A DNA stretch of 64,000 bases from positions 692,001 through 756,000 of the forward strand of contig JARHVA010000224.1 in NCBI GenBank assembly GCA_037957365.1, written 5' to 3'. The translations under genes and the position numbers were made by a program. Under the pieces are notes generated by a model. It ran no database searches, had not been told where the DNA came from, and saw only the letters and a program-made list of their open reading frames with translations. Position 1 is the first letter of the stretch, and each line of letters starts with the position of its first letter. This document shows, one piece after another, positions 1 through 10,577 of this stretch. This stretch comes from Torreya grandis. Lineage: Eukaryota; Streptophyta; Pinopsida; Cupressales; Taxaceae.

Positions 1-452
1 TAGTAATTTTTACATAAATTTATCTAAAATATATATACTAGTTTATGCAAATTTTGAAAATATATATATTAAAAATGTGTGTATCTATATATAAAATATA
101 TATATTAATTATATATATATATATATATATATAAATTATGCAATATAAAAATGTATATTAATTTTATGTATATATGTATGTGTGTATGTGTATGTATTTG
201 TATATGTGTATATGTATATGTCTATAAATTAAATTTATCTATATAAATATATCGACATAAATAAATTATTAGTTACATTAATAAAATGAATTTGTGTTTT
301 AATATCTTGCGGGTGTAGATACTAAAATATTTATAAAAAAATATAACATTATCATACCAAACATTCTTACAATTTAAAATTGATAGAATGAAATGGATTT
401 GAAAATTGTAATTATTGTTGTTATTTCACAATTTTTCACCCCATTTCATCTT
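1..452. repeat. AT-rich low-complexity DNA with TA/TG microsatellite
   Basis: Positions about 60-240 are runs of TA, TATG and TGTA dinucleotide and tetranucleotide steps. The rest is AT-rich single-copy-looking sequence with no coding signal on either strand. Confidence 0.7.
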
Positions 453-840
453 CTAAATGTATTCTCTTCTCACTTTGGTATAGAAGCGAATATTGATAGT
501 TAATCCTCCTCCTATAACTTTTGGCCTTATTTCCTGCACTTCATCTTTTGTGACAAATTTTTTAGCTACATAAGGGTAGCTATTGGCATTCCAAAAAATA
601 TTGAAAAACCCACTAGAGTCCTTGATGTCTAGATTTCCTACACATGGAGAGTCTCCCATCTCTAACAACAAAACATAATGGTTCCAGAGAACACCTGATT
701 GTACCTAATTCAATGATAATTTTATCATATGTTCTTGTACCTGCATTTTCAGCATCTGTTATCATAAACGAATATCGGTACTTTCTAAAAATCAAACACA
801 AAGGATCACAATATAATGGACAGACTATCATAGATCCTAT
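453..840 (-). other. Unidentified minus-strand coding-like fragment
   Basis: Two overlapping minus-strand frames (about 613-831, then 453-671) read as one protein-like stretch if a single-base shift near 665 is allowed. The upstream part contains a short stretch reading SFMITDAENAGTRTYDKIII; the downstream part contains PYVAKKFVTKDEVQEIRPK and ends in a natural stop before 453. Composition is balanced rather than low-complexity, unlike the flanks, so it may be an exon relic. I do not recognise a family. No start, splice site or partner exon can be assigned, and it could also be chance. Confidence 0.2.
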
Positions 841-885
841 AAATTAAAATGTAGGAGAGTTATCAAGAACCCATTGTTTCCAGTT

Positions 886-946
886 ACAATGCTAGATTGA
901 AAACATTCAAAACCACTACAATGCTAGATTGAAAACGTTCAAAATT
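886..946. repeat. Two-copy tandem duplication, 32-bp unit
   Basis: The unit starting ACAATGCTAGATTGAAAAC at 886 recurs at 918, with one mismatch in the first 26 bases, and then drifts. Confidence 0.8.
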
Positions 947-1639
947 AAAAACTAAGAAAAATATAGATTTTATAAATCTTGCAAATATTCATCTAATGTT
1001 TTCCAAGACAATGCTTTAAAAAAGTCAACTATTGGGTGTTGACATTCATGAAGTTTAAAGAATGCATAGGTTAATTTTTTAAATCAATAGGCAATAATAA
1101 TCTATGTTTTTCATTTTGATTACCGGTGATAAAATATATAGGCAGTATTGTAAAAATTAATTGAGCTTTATGTGTGGTAAAAATAAAGTGTATTTTATTG
1201 TGAGTCAAATATTTTCATTTTCTAAGTACAACATTAAATTATCAAAAATAAAATTAATGTGTGAAGGTAGAGGGTTGGTTGAAATTCAGAATATATATGT
1301 TTTAAGTTTTAAACTTGTAATAATGTCCACTCATAATAATAATAATTATTTTTTTAATAAAATTTAATATGGTATAATAATACAAGTAGGTTTTTAATTT
1401 GTCATAGAGTCCATAGATAAAATTATATTTTAGAAAGGTTAATATGCTATAATAATGTTGGTTGGATTTTTTTAAATGGAATTTTTTTAAGTGATGGTCA
1501 AATGGACATCAAATTTAAGGGTTGAATTAAAAGTGAACACACTCAATCCATTATAGCCACCTAACCACAACACTCCACCCTACCTTTGCCTCTCAAATGC
1601 CATTGTAGAATATCTTTCAGCGTAATGATCGTTAAATGT

Positions 1640-1731
1640 ATGCCATTTTAGAATTCCTCACTCACTCAATTACAACCCACTCACTCAATTACAACCCACC
1701 ATGGTTCCCTGGATGCCATTTTAGAATTCCT
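1640..1731. repeat. Nested duplication: 19-bp tandem pair inside an outer 19-bp repeat
   Basis: ATGCCATTTTAGAATTCCT occurs at 1640-1658 and 1713-1731. Between them CTCACTCAATTACAACCCA is repeated head to tail at 1661-1679 and 1680-1698. This is likely a small replication-slippage or repair duplication in otherwise non-genic DNA. Confidence 0.8.
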
Positions 1732-1985
1732 CTCAACGCAATAAGGGAAAAGGGGAATGAAAATAAAGTTTAATATAATAAGTCAAGAAATAGGTATATT
1801 ATTATTTTTAGAGTGAAAATATATGTATTTTACAAAATTTTAAAAAATCATCACCAAATTCAAACCAAGATCATTTGAAAAATAAATTTATTTTACAAGT
1901 GATTTTTATCAAGGTGTATATTTTGTATTTTTTAAACATTATGTTTCATGTTACTTGTATTTGAGTATTTTATTTAACCAATAGT

Positions 1986-3469
1986 TGAAAGCCATGTATG
2001 AATTAATTGATATAGTAGAGAGAAATCGTACCTAGGATCTAGTGAATATTCCAGTAGGAAAGCATTTTATTAGATTAAAATGGATCTACAATAAATTTTT
2101 TAATGTTCATGGTAATATAGAGAAGCATAAGGCAAGATTGATTATAGAGGCGTGTTCACAATAGATTGGAACTGATTTCAAGCAGACCTTCACACCTGTA
2201 GAAAGGTTGGATACAATCATATCTCTATTAGCTATTGAATCTTTAAAAAAGTGGAAATTTTATTAAATGGATGTCAAATCAGCATTTATGAATGGAATAT
2301 TGAAGGAAGAAATATGTGTAGGAACCACATGTTATGATATTCTTGGTCATGAGAACAAATTCTATAGACTAAAGAAATATTTGTATGGTCTTGAGTAAGC
2401 ACCAAGAGCTTGGTATGCTCACATAGACTCATACTTGTTGAGTGAGTTTCAGTAAAAATAAAAAATAAGCCAACTCTTTATATCAAGGTGCATGATCAAG
2501 GTGAAATTTTTGTTGTATATTTGTATGTTGAATATTTGATACTCATGTGAAATCTTTCAATAGATTTATTCAAATAAAAAATAAATAAATAATTTGAGAT
2601 GACATATTTAAGTTGGAAAAAATATTTTATTGGCATTGAAGTAAAGAAAATAATGATGAAAAAACCATTTATCTATCCAAGTATGCTACCGATGTTTTTA
2701 AGAGGTTTAAGATGTTGAAATACAAACTGACATTTACTCAAGTTTGGAATTGAGCAAGGAGGATAAGAGCAACAATGTTGATCCAACATTCTATGAAATA
2801 CTACTTCAAATTTTGATGTATTTCCCAGTAATAAGGCTTGAAATAATTATGAACTGAGTCTAGTTTCAAATTTCATGGAAACTCCAAAAGACTCACATTG
2901 GCAAGTAGTGAAAAAGAATCTGAGATACTAAAGTGGATCAAGAGGTTATGGTATTTTACATAGAAAATCATATGAATTCTAGATAATTGATTACACAGAT
3001 AATGATTATGTAGGTAACATGACTGACATAAAGATCACTATATGATATTTTTTCATTTTAGTTCAAGAGTAGTGTTATGGGTTTCCAAAAAAAAAAAACA
3101 TTGTAAATCTTTCAACAACATAAGTAGAATATGAAGTTTCTACATCGATAGCATATCAATCAATATGGATGAGCATAATGTTATGAATCATGAAGCAAAA
3201 GAAAGAAGGAATAACAAATATATTTTTTGAAAATAATTCAAAAATAACATTATCAAAAAACCAGGGTTTTTAAAAAAGGAGAAAGGACATTGATATATGA
3301 TATCATTTCATAAGATAACTCATCAATAATGGTTAAACATACTTAGAATTATGCATATCTGAAGATGAAGTTGCATATATTTTCACAAATCCTTTAGCTA
3401 AGAAGATTTTTGAGCATATGAGAGAAATTTTGGGTGTCATCAATATGAGAATTCAATTTTAAGGGGGAG
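1986..3469 (+). pseudogene. Ty1/copia pol fragment: reverse transcriptase and RNase H
   Basis: This is the 3' part of a copia polyprotein, dead. Reading from 1986, the reverse-transcriptase start is recognisable (KHFIRLKWIYNKF, then IEKHKARLI, then FKQTFTPVERLDTI), followed by MDVKSAFMNGILKEEI and YGLE-stop-APRAWYA. The RNase H part follows with METPKDSHWQ, IIDYTDNDYVGN and VEYEVSTSIAYQSIWM, and the C-terminus FEHMREILGVINMR just before the polypurine tract. The catalytic YVDD box is degraded to YVEY at 2524-2535. Stops at 2264-2266 (TAA at the Gln of QMDVKSAF) and 2396-2398 (TAA at the Gln of YGLKQAPRAW) are C-to-T type changes. Gag, protease and integrase are missing; the 5' boundary near 1986 is abrupt. 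Confidence 0.93.
3461..3469 (+). promoter_or_regulatory. Polypurine tract of plus-strand copia
   Basis: AAGGGGGAG lies directly before the TGTTGG start of the 3' LTR and just after the pol C-terminus. This is the normal place for plus-strand DNA priming in copia elements. Confidence 0.85.
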
Positions 3470-3896
3470 TGTTGGAGATATAAGATTGAAATTATATGCA
3501 TTGAATATTTATAGATTTATTTAATATTTATTGTCTTTTAATAATTAAAGTTGTTAGCTTATTTGATGTATTAAGATAATCCATCATAGTTGATGTATTA
3601 AGGATAGTCCATCATATTTAATGTATTCATATAACCTTATATATGAAGTTATAAGTAATCTATAAATAAATGTATTGGGGTAATTTGGTAAAAAAAAAGA
3701 ATTAGAGAAAGGAAGTCAAGAGAAAAATAAGAAGAAAGGCAAGAAGCCAAGACTAGAAAATGTCTTGGTATGTATAAACTTATATTTTGATAGAATTTTT
3801 ATCATGTTATTGTTTTAAGTATGTGTGTGTGTGTGTGGGGCTATCTTACAAATATATATGTGAGATTTTTATTTAAATATATGATATAAACTTTGA
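3470..3896 (+). repeat. 3' LTR of plus-strand copia element
   Basis: It begins TGTTGGAGATATAAG and aligns along its length with the 5' LTR at 20428-20798 and, in reverse complement, with the LTRs at 3897-4203 and 19076-19447. Shared landmarks include the TTTATTGTCTTTTAATAATT block, ATAAATAAATGTAT, a TG-repeat near 3822 and CTTACAAATATATATGT near the end. The 3' end is set at about 3896 by that alignment; it runs directly into an inverted LTR, so the exact edge is uncertain. Confidence 0.85.
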
Positions 3897-4203
3897 TTAA
3901 AATATATTTTCTACATACAAATACTTTTTCTACTATTAGTTTGTTCTTTTCTTTCTTCTTTCTCTCTTGACTTCCTTTCTCTAATTCTTATTTTTATGAA
4001 ATAACCCTGATACATTTATTTATAGCTTCCTATAGAAGGTTACCTAATACATAAAATATGGTTGACTATCTTTAACACATCAAATATGATCGAGTATTTT
4101 AATACATTAAATAAGTTAACAACATTAATTATTAAAAGACAATAAATATTAAAGAGAGATACAAATATTAAATACATATAATGTCAAGCTTATATTTCCA
4201 ACA
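3897..4203 (-). repeat. 3' LTR of minus-strand copia (truncated)
   Basis: The reverse complement starts TGTTGGAAATATAAGC at 4203, next to the polypurine tract CTCCCCCTT (4204-4212, top strand). It matches the LTR at 19076-19447 in inverted-pair orientation relative to 3470-3896. The outer end is missing or merged with the neighbouring LTR. Confidence 0.85.
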
Positions 4204-4214
4204 CTCCCCCTTAA

Positions 4215-4677
4215 GCTTAACTTCCCATATTGATGAAACCCAAAATTTATCTCAAATGCTCAAAAATATCATAAGTTAATGGCTTTGTGAAAATATCTAC
4301 AACTTGATGTTTAGATCTAAAAAAATTTAAGTATAGTTCACTATTATTAAGGAGTTCTCATATCTTGTATCAATGTGCTTGCTCCTTTTTTGAAAAAGAT
4401 GATTCTTTGATAATGTTATTGTTGAATTAATATCACAAAAGATGTGTTGCTCCTTCTTTCTCTTGTAAGTTTGAAAACATTCTTCTCATCTATATTGTTT
4501 GACAACTTGTCAATATAGCTGCTATATATTCTACTTCTATTATTGAAAGGCTTTTTTTGGAAGCCCATGACATTGTTCCTGAACCAAAATGAAAAAAATA
4601 TCTTGAAGTGTTATTTATTTGATCAATGTTACATGCATAATCACTATCTATGTAACCAATTAGCTTGATTTCATCTG

Positions 4678-4773
<96 letters not shown>

Positions 4774-6361
4774 CTTGATCTACTTCTATATCAAAAAATT
4801 CTTTTCCATGCTTTCCAATGTGAGTCTTTTAGAGTTTCCGTAGACTTTGGAATTAGACTCACTGAATATATTATGTTAACCCTTGTTTCCATTAAATAAA
4901 TAAAACTTAGATCTATTATTTTATAAAATGTTGGATCAACATTTTTTTTCCTATCCTCCTTGCTCAATTTCAAACCTCATATAACAAGTGTAGATGTTGG
5001 TTTGCATTTCAACATCTTAAACCTCTTCAAAAAATCACTATTATACTTGGTCTAATAATTGAAAATTCCAACATTTGTTTAATTCACTTTAATGTCAATA
5101 AAATATTTCATCAAACCTAAATCTATCTTCTTACATTATGTATTCATTGCTAATTTGAACAACTCAATTAAAATATTTCCTATAAATATAAAATCATCAA
5201 CATACAAACATACAATCAAAATTTCACCTCGATATAAATATTTGGTTCCTTGTTGATTTTGTTGAAACCATTGTTTAACAAGTATGTGTCAATGTGACTA
5301 TACAAAGATCTTTGTGCTTGTTTAAGACCATAAAAAGACTTCTTAAATTTATAGACTTTTTTCTCATGACCATGAATATCATAACTATATTATTGTTGCA
5401 TATATACTTCTTTTAGTATTTCATTAAAAAATGTTGACTTGACATCCATTTTATAGAAATTCCACTTATTCTGAGCTACAATTGCTAAAACAAATCTAAT
5501 TTTATCCAACCTCACTACAAGTGCAAAGGTCTCATTGAAAGGCTACTACAAATATCCTTTTGCAACCAATATTTCCTTATGCTTCTTTACATTTCATTTA
5601 ACATTAAACATTATCTTATAGACTGATTTGAATCTAATAATATCCTTTTCTACTAAAAGATTCACTAGATCCTAAGTCTATGTTCTCTGTATTGCTTCCA
5701 TTTCTTCAACCATGGCCTTTTTCCAATGCTCATTCTCAACTGGTTCTTCAAAATATACTCGTTCAGCTACATTAAATAATGAAAAATATACCAATTCATC
5801 AATTTATTATTCATTTATTGAAATTTCAAATATTTTTTTTATACTTCTTTTCTTTTGTAATGTGTTGCTAAAGTGATACCTTGGACTTGTCGAGACTTCT
5901 ACTGAAATTTGCCTTAGAGTGTCACTTAGGTGATACCTTTTGGAAGACTACATCACATTTTTTTGGAGATTATTTTACAGTGATTACTTGTGAGGTTGGG
6001 ATACTATTTGATGCTCCATTTCCATTTGTTGGATCATTTTCATTTGAAGGTATTGATACTGTAATAGTTTCATTATTTTCTTTGCTTCCATATCATGCTT
6101 CTTCTTAAATAAATTAAGAATCTATGTTGATTATCACTTTATTAGTGATTGGATTGTAAAAATTATATGCTTTTGAATCCTTACTATATCCCACACAAAT
6201 ACATATTTATCCTTTAGCATCTATGTTATTTATCCTTTCATTTGGCACATGAGCATATGCCACACAACAAAATATTCGTAAGTGACAAACAATAGGTTTT
6301 TTATTACCCCAAGCCTTTTGATGAATTATATCAAGAATAATATTTGTAGGACATCTATTTA
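4215..6361 (-). pseudogene. Copia pol, 3' half (integrase end, reverse transcriptase, RNase H)
   Basis: From the right, the integrase C-terminal part reads NRCPTNIILDIIHQKAWGNK, then KPIVCHLRIFCCVAYAHVPN and ICICVGYSKDSKAYN. It is followed by a decayed linker and then reverse transcriptase with an intact YVDD box at 5193-5204. The RNase H part carries KLSKED and NVDPTFYK (about 4920-4973) and ETLKDSHWKAWKRI near 4800. Multiple stops and frameshifts disable it. A 90-bp TA microsatellite has expanded inside the RNase H segment. The integrase continues on the far side of the nested insertion at 16625. Confidence 0.92.
4680..4769. repeat. (TA)n microsatellite, about 45 units
   Basis: An uninterrupted TA run lies inside the decayed minus-strand copia RNase H region. 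It is absent from related copia copies in the window, so it expanded after insertion. Confidence 0.95.
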
Positions 6362-6366
6362 GAATA
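6362..6366. repeat. Left target-site duplication of nested element
   Basis: GAATA here pairs with AAATA at 16620-16624 (4 of 5 bases). Removing the element and one copy nearly restores the copia integrase frame: VSCLVYI on one side and LNRCPT on the other. Confidence 0.7.
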
Positions 6367-8579
6367 TGTAGAGTAATTTTTTACTCTACGTCGTATTTAA
6401 ATTTTTAGTCGCGCACTGCAATTTTGGTTTCTGCATACCTTGGTCATGGCGGCAGAGTTTTGGAGCAGAGAGCAGGTTTATTTTTGCCTAAGTATCGAAG
6501 TGCAACGGAGGCTGCCAAGTGGCGTAATCTAAGCATGGGATCTCTTTCCATTTTTGTTTCCTTCATTTCATTTTTGCCTAAGTTTCAATTTTGAGCAGAA
6601 ACCACCAAGTGTCGCTTTCCAAAACATGAAGCCGGCCAACTAGTGTCGTCCGAGACACTTTTCATAACTTTCAAGAAGGCTGCAGAATGTGTCACATATC
6701 TAATAACAGCTAAGCGGAATGCACCACATGTCAGCAACCATGTCTCATATCAGCACCCATGTTTCATTCTATTTTTTGGAAAAGGCTTTCAATGAGCTAA
6801 GCAACAAGATCAGGCAGAAAGTGCCAGGTGGCAATCATGGAAATCCTTGGACTACCTTTTTCAAAGGAAAGTGAAAGTCACCATGTGTCGGCATCTGAGA
6901 GACTTTGGTTCAATGTATGGGTTCAATGCTTTGGTTCAATGCAGAAAGGCATCATATCATTTTGTTTAAGTGCTGAAGGGTAGCGGATGCTACCAAGTGT
7001 CACTCTCCGAGCCCCTTTCTACTCCATTCCTGAATGCAGTGAAAGATGCCACATACCCCTAGTAGGAGAAGCAGAAGATGCCAAGTATCTTCCTAAGAAC
7101 AACAGAGGCTGGCATGTGTCAACTTTTGAGAGACCATCTTCGAGCTTCATTGCCAAGTAAAGATTGTGGTGGGTCCCGAGTGTTATTTCAAAGACCTTCA
7201 CAGCACCAAGTGTCAACATGCGAAGACTGCCACATGCATCCTTCGCCTTTTAAAAGTTGCTCAGGCAAGGAATGTGGTGAGTTTTATTTTGTTAAAATTG
7301 CTAAGTATCGAAGAAACAAAATGCGACAGGTGTCAAAGGTGGAGCGTTCCTGAGCAGGACATAGAGAAAGTAGAAAATGTCGTGTGTCTTCGATAAATCA
7401 GGCAAAAAGTGCCAAGTGTCATTCTCCGGTGCCTTCTAATAAATAAGGAGAATTTTAAGAATTAACTAAGTGTCCTCTTCCATTTCAATAGAACAGAGTG
7501 TTTCGTGTATCTTTTGCCACAAAGCGAGATGGAGGGAAACTCAATGGGAGTTATTTCTGGTAGATGGAACAATTCGCTGGCTAAATTTTTGGGGGCTTGC
7601 AAACATTAAAAGGGCTATCTATTTTTCCCCTATAAGCAAAGGCAGAATGGATAGTCAAGCAACTAAGCAGATGATGGAACAAGAAATTTAGGTGTAAAGG
7701 GAGGTACTAGACATGAATCACCATGCCACAGTTAGGGCAGTTCTTGATAAGACCAGGCTGCATCCAAGGCATTGAAAGCACCGTCTGTTTGTCCCTTGTA
7801 AGTTAAATATATAGTATAACTACGTGGGAAAGGGAGTGATGTAAGGAGACATCTGAGGCTATTAAAGGAGAAGAATTGTAAAATCTAAAGAGGTCGACTT
7901 TCTATAGTTTTATACTTTCTAGAGTTTTGACCAGTAATATCATTTGCTTTTGTCTCATTTTCTTGAGTTGTAAAGTTGATGTAACTGTGCCTTTTATGTG
8001 GCTGAATGAATTAAGAAAATTGAACTCTATGCCTTGGTTGATGTTATCTGTGCCATTTTCAAAGTAGTCTATACTGTAGATTTTCTAGTGTTGTGATTAG
8101 GAATGTCATTTAATTTTGTCTCATTTTCTTGAGTCAAAATTTCTACATAACTGTACGTGATTTTTGTGCCTCTTATGTGATTGAAAGATTCTATTAAGAA
8201 GATTGAACACTATGCCTTTGTTGACATTTCTTGTATCTTAGCAAAATAAGTCTTTGTTATGAGCCTCTATTTCTATTATTTTGATCTTTTACATTGATCA
8301 TGCACTTGTCTGCTCTTAAATGTAATTGAATCCCACATATAGTCTCACTGTGCCCAAGGTTAGGATTAGGATTACACTCAGGCGCATCACCATAGTTAGG
8401 TTTCATTTCCTGCATTTTCATTTCTATTTAATTTCCTATCCCTTTTTCCTGAACACTTGATACAAAAGAAGAGACCAACTTCTCTAAAATTTGGAGGTTG
8501 TTTCAAGTCGCAATATCCCACAACTTGAAACTTCCCATTGTTGATTCATTTAGATCAAACACAATTTTTGTCATCAATA
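6367..8579 (+). repeat. 5' LTR of nested non-autonomous element
   Basis: It starts TGTAGAGTAATTTTTTACTC, which holds a short inverted repeat (AGAGTAA with TTACTCT), and ends TTTTTGTCATCAATA. The far end is a mutated CA, as the 3' copy ends TCATCAACA. The first kilobase contains a dispersed CCAAGTGTCA-like motif; a TATA-like sequence (TATTAAAGG, 7860-7868) follows about 400 bases after the last of these. Confidence 0.93.
6515..7475 (+). promoter_or_regulatory. Array of G-box/ABRE-like motifs in the LTR U3
   Basis: About a dozen variants of CCA[A/C/T]GTGTC recur at roughly 30-120-bp spacing: near 6515, 6604, 6638, 6685, 6724, 6823, 6881, 6992, 7112, 7206, 7327, 7411 and 7466. In the 3' LTR two sites still read CCACGTGTCA (14792-14801) and CACGTGTC (15408-15415), which contain the plant G-box core CACGTG bound by bZIP and bHLH factors. 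The array lies upstream of the TATA-like box, where an enhancer would be expected. Function is inferred. Confidence 0.45.
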
Positions 8580-8584
8580 GTTTT

Positions 8585-8603
8585 TGGCATGCCTGGTGGG
8601 ACC
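8585..8603 (+). promoter_or_regulatory. Primer-binding site of nested element
   Basis: TGGCATGCCTGGTGGGACC begins six bases after the 5' LTR end. Its TGGC start and G-rich tail resemble the TGGCGCC-type primer sites of Tat-lineage gypsy elements, with CG-to-CA decay. The priming tRNA is not identified. Confidence 0.6.
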
Positions 8604-8747
8604 AATATTTCAAAGAGTTGAAGAATTTTGGTGCATTCTTTGACCAATTAGCCTTTGGAGGTTTTTGTTTCATCAACACCAACAACGACTCTGAGTCAAA
8701 TCAGCTGATTAAGCAGTCTTGGTATCATCAAGAAATCACAATTTGGT

Positions 8748-10134
8748 ATGCATAATTCTGTTACTCATAGCTATGAGTCTTATTCTCCTTCATATGTTTT
8801 TAATCAAGATCAAGTTTCTCTTGGAATCATGGATGCATATGGTCATGAGCTATACCAGTCTTATGCCCAGTCTCCCCAATATGTCACATCCCATGCTCAG
8901 CCTAATCTCATTTTCACCTTCAAAAAAACATTACTGGGATATAAAAAATATGTATTGGAGCTCGACAATAGGAAGGGATGCGGCCAAGAAATTCCTAATC
9001 ATGTCATCCATCAAATAAGAAATGTGATAGATCTGATTAAAAGTGAATGGGATCCCATTAAAAGAGAAAATTGGCAAAGGCTTACATATGAGATGATGGA
9101 TGTGTGTGGATTGATTACATTTCTAGAAGAGAAGCTAAGCGTTCATGAGAGACAGCCTTACCAAGTCTCTCAAACTACATATCCACCACCACAAATTCTA
9201 TATCAAATGTACGCCACCCCTATTCATGAGGCAGGTTGAACCTGTCAAGGTCATTTCCCCAATAATGCCGAGTCTATGTTAGCAGCAAGGAAAGAGGACT
9301 CCAAACCCTCACTTTCCCCTCAAGTCCCTTCCACCCTCCATCAAGAAGCTTCTTGTTTTTCATCATAGCCTTCTTCTTTATCCCTTTTCAAAGAAGAATA
9401 TATGTTGGAAGAAGCAAACAAGTATGCAGAGGAATATGCTTAGTTCATGGTTAGTTAAGAAGATTTCATGAGTGCAGATGAGGAGGAAATCACCAAAGGA
9501 GCACCCTTCGATGAACAAGAGGACAAGTCACAAGCTTTTGCCTTAACCTCTGATGAGAAGGAGATCATTTCTAACTTCTTTCTCACTTTACAAGAAGATG
9601 TGGAGGAGCATGGACACTTCCTTGATCAAGTCATTAGGACAGGTGACATTATTCTTCAAGAAGGCCATGAACTGACCAAATGTGGAGAAGACAACATTGA
9701 GACTCAACTAAATATGCAGAGTGGATGCCAGCTTTCAGATTTATCCTTCTAAGAGGTTGAAGTCATCAAGGAGCATGATGATGCAATAGAACCCAAAAAT
9801 GAGGTAGAAGGAGATAAGCCAAAAGATGATGGATATCAAAGGATACAGAGTGAAGAATCAACAACCATCGATTTCTTGATGAGACACGACATCATTAGGA
9901 ACTGGTATTTGATGGGCTTTTAAGGACAAGAAGAGCTTATGGATTTCAAAAGCATGTTTGACTCAGACTCATTCAAATGTAGGCAAATCTGTGTGGCCTA
10001 CACAGAGGACATTTCACCCCAGATATACCTATTTCAATCACTTGTATGGCAACATAAGCTAGCTTGTCATAAAGAAGACATTAGAAATTTTGCTTTTGAT
10101 CCCAGAGGGAGATAAGGATGCTGAATTAATGTAG
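8748..10134 (+). pseudogene. Unrecognised ORF1 of nested element (acidic protein)
   Basis: One frame runs from the ATG at 8748 through about 455 codons with a handful of stops; a one-base shift near 10110 takes it to a stop at 10132-10134. The N-terminal 160 residues are Tyr/Gln-rich, then carry a helical stretch with KRENWQRLTYEMMD and ITFLEEKLS. The middle is strongly acidic (SADEEEITKG, QEDVEEHGHF, KNEVEGDKPKDDG). Near the end come IDFLMRHDIIRNWYLMGF and IYLFQSLVWQHKLACHKED. There is no zinc knuckle and no gag signature that I can name. It sits where gag or an Ogre-type extra ORF would be. A structural or packaging role is possible but unsupported. Confidence 0.6.
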
Positions 10135-10577
10135 TTAGGTAGTTTCCCATTCCCGCATTGTTTTTGTTTTCCGTTGTTGTTTTCCCACCTTCCTTTCAAA
10201 TAAGTGTTTTAATCACAGAGTTGGCGTCTTAAGAAGTTTTTTTTAATTCTTTAAATTTTGCCACATTAAATGCTTCCCAAATCTTTCAAAATCTTTAAGG
10301 TACCTTACGCCGTAACTTGCATAGTGTGTCCACCTCACTGTTTCCCAAAGATTGAGCAGGATCTGCTAACGGTCATCCAAATTTAATTTTATTTGAGACT
10401 TGATAGGCCCATAAATATCCCCTAGCTAATTTTAAAGTTTACAAACTCTCAAGCATTTTTGCACCTATGAAAATATCTTGCTCATTGCGATTGTTAACGC
10501 CTAGTAAAATCTACTTCAGCAAGCATGTTTTTATCTTGCACAAGGTTCATACCAAGTTTTATGTAAAAGATATAGAG
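10135..10577 (+). other. Non-coding spacer between ORF1 and ORF2
   Basis: This AT-rich stretch is stop-dense in all frames and holds no recognisable domain. The next frame opens at an ATG at 10578. Confidence 0.6.

Noticed and set aside
7019..7396. Several overlapping small frames on both strands within the 2.2-kb LTR
   Set aside because: They are not conserved as frames in the 3' LTR copy and lie in the motif-repeat region of the LTR; they are chance ORFs in relatively GC-rich sequence.
8355..8385. Telomere-like GGTTAGGATTAGGATTA
   Set aside because: There are only about three partial units, and the same words occur at the equivalent place of the 3' LTR (about 16398), so it is part of the LTR and not an interstitial telomere.
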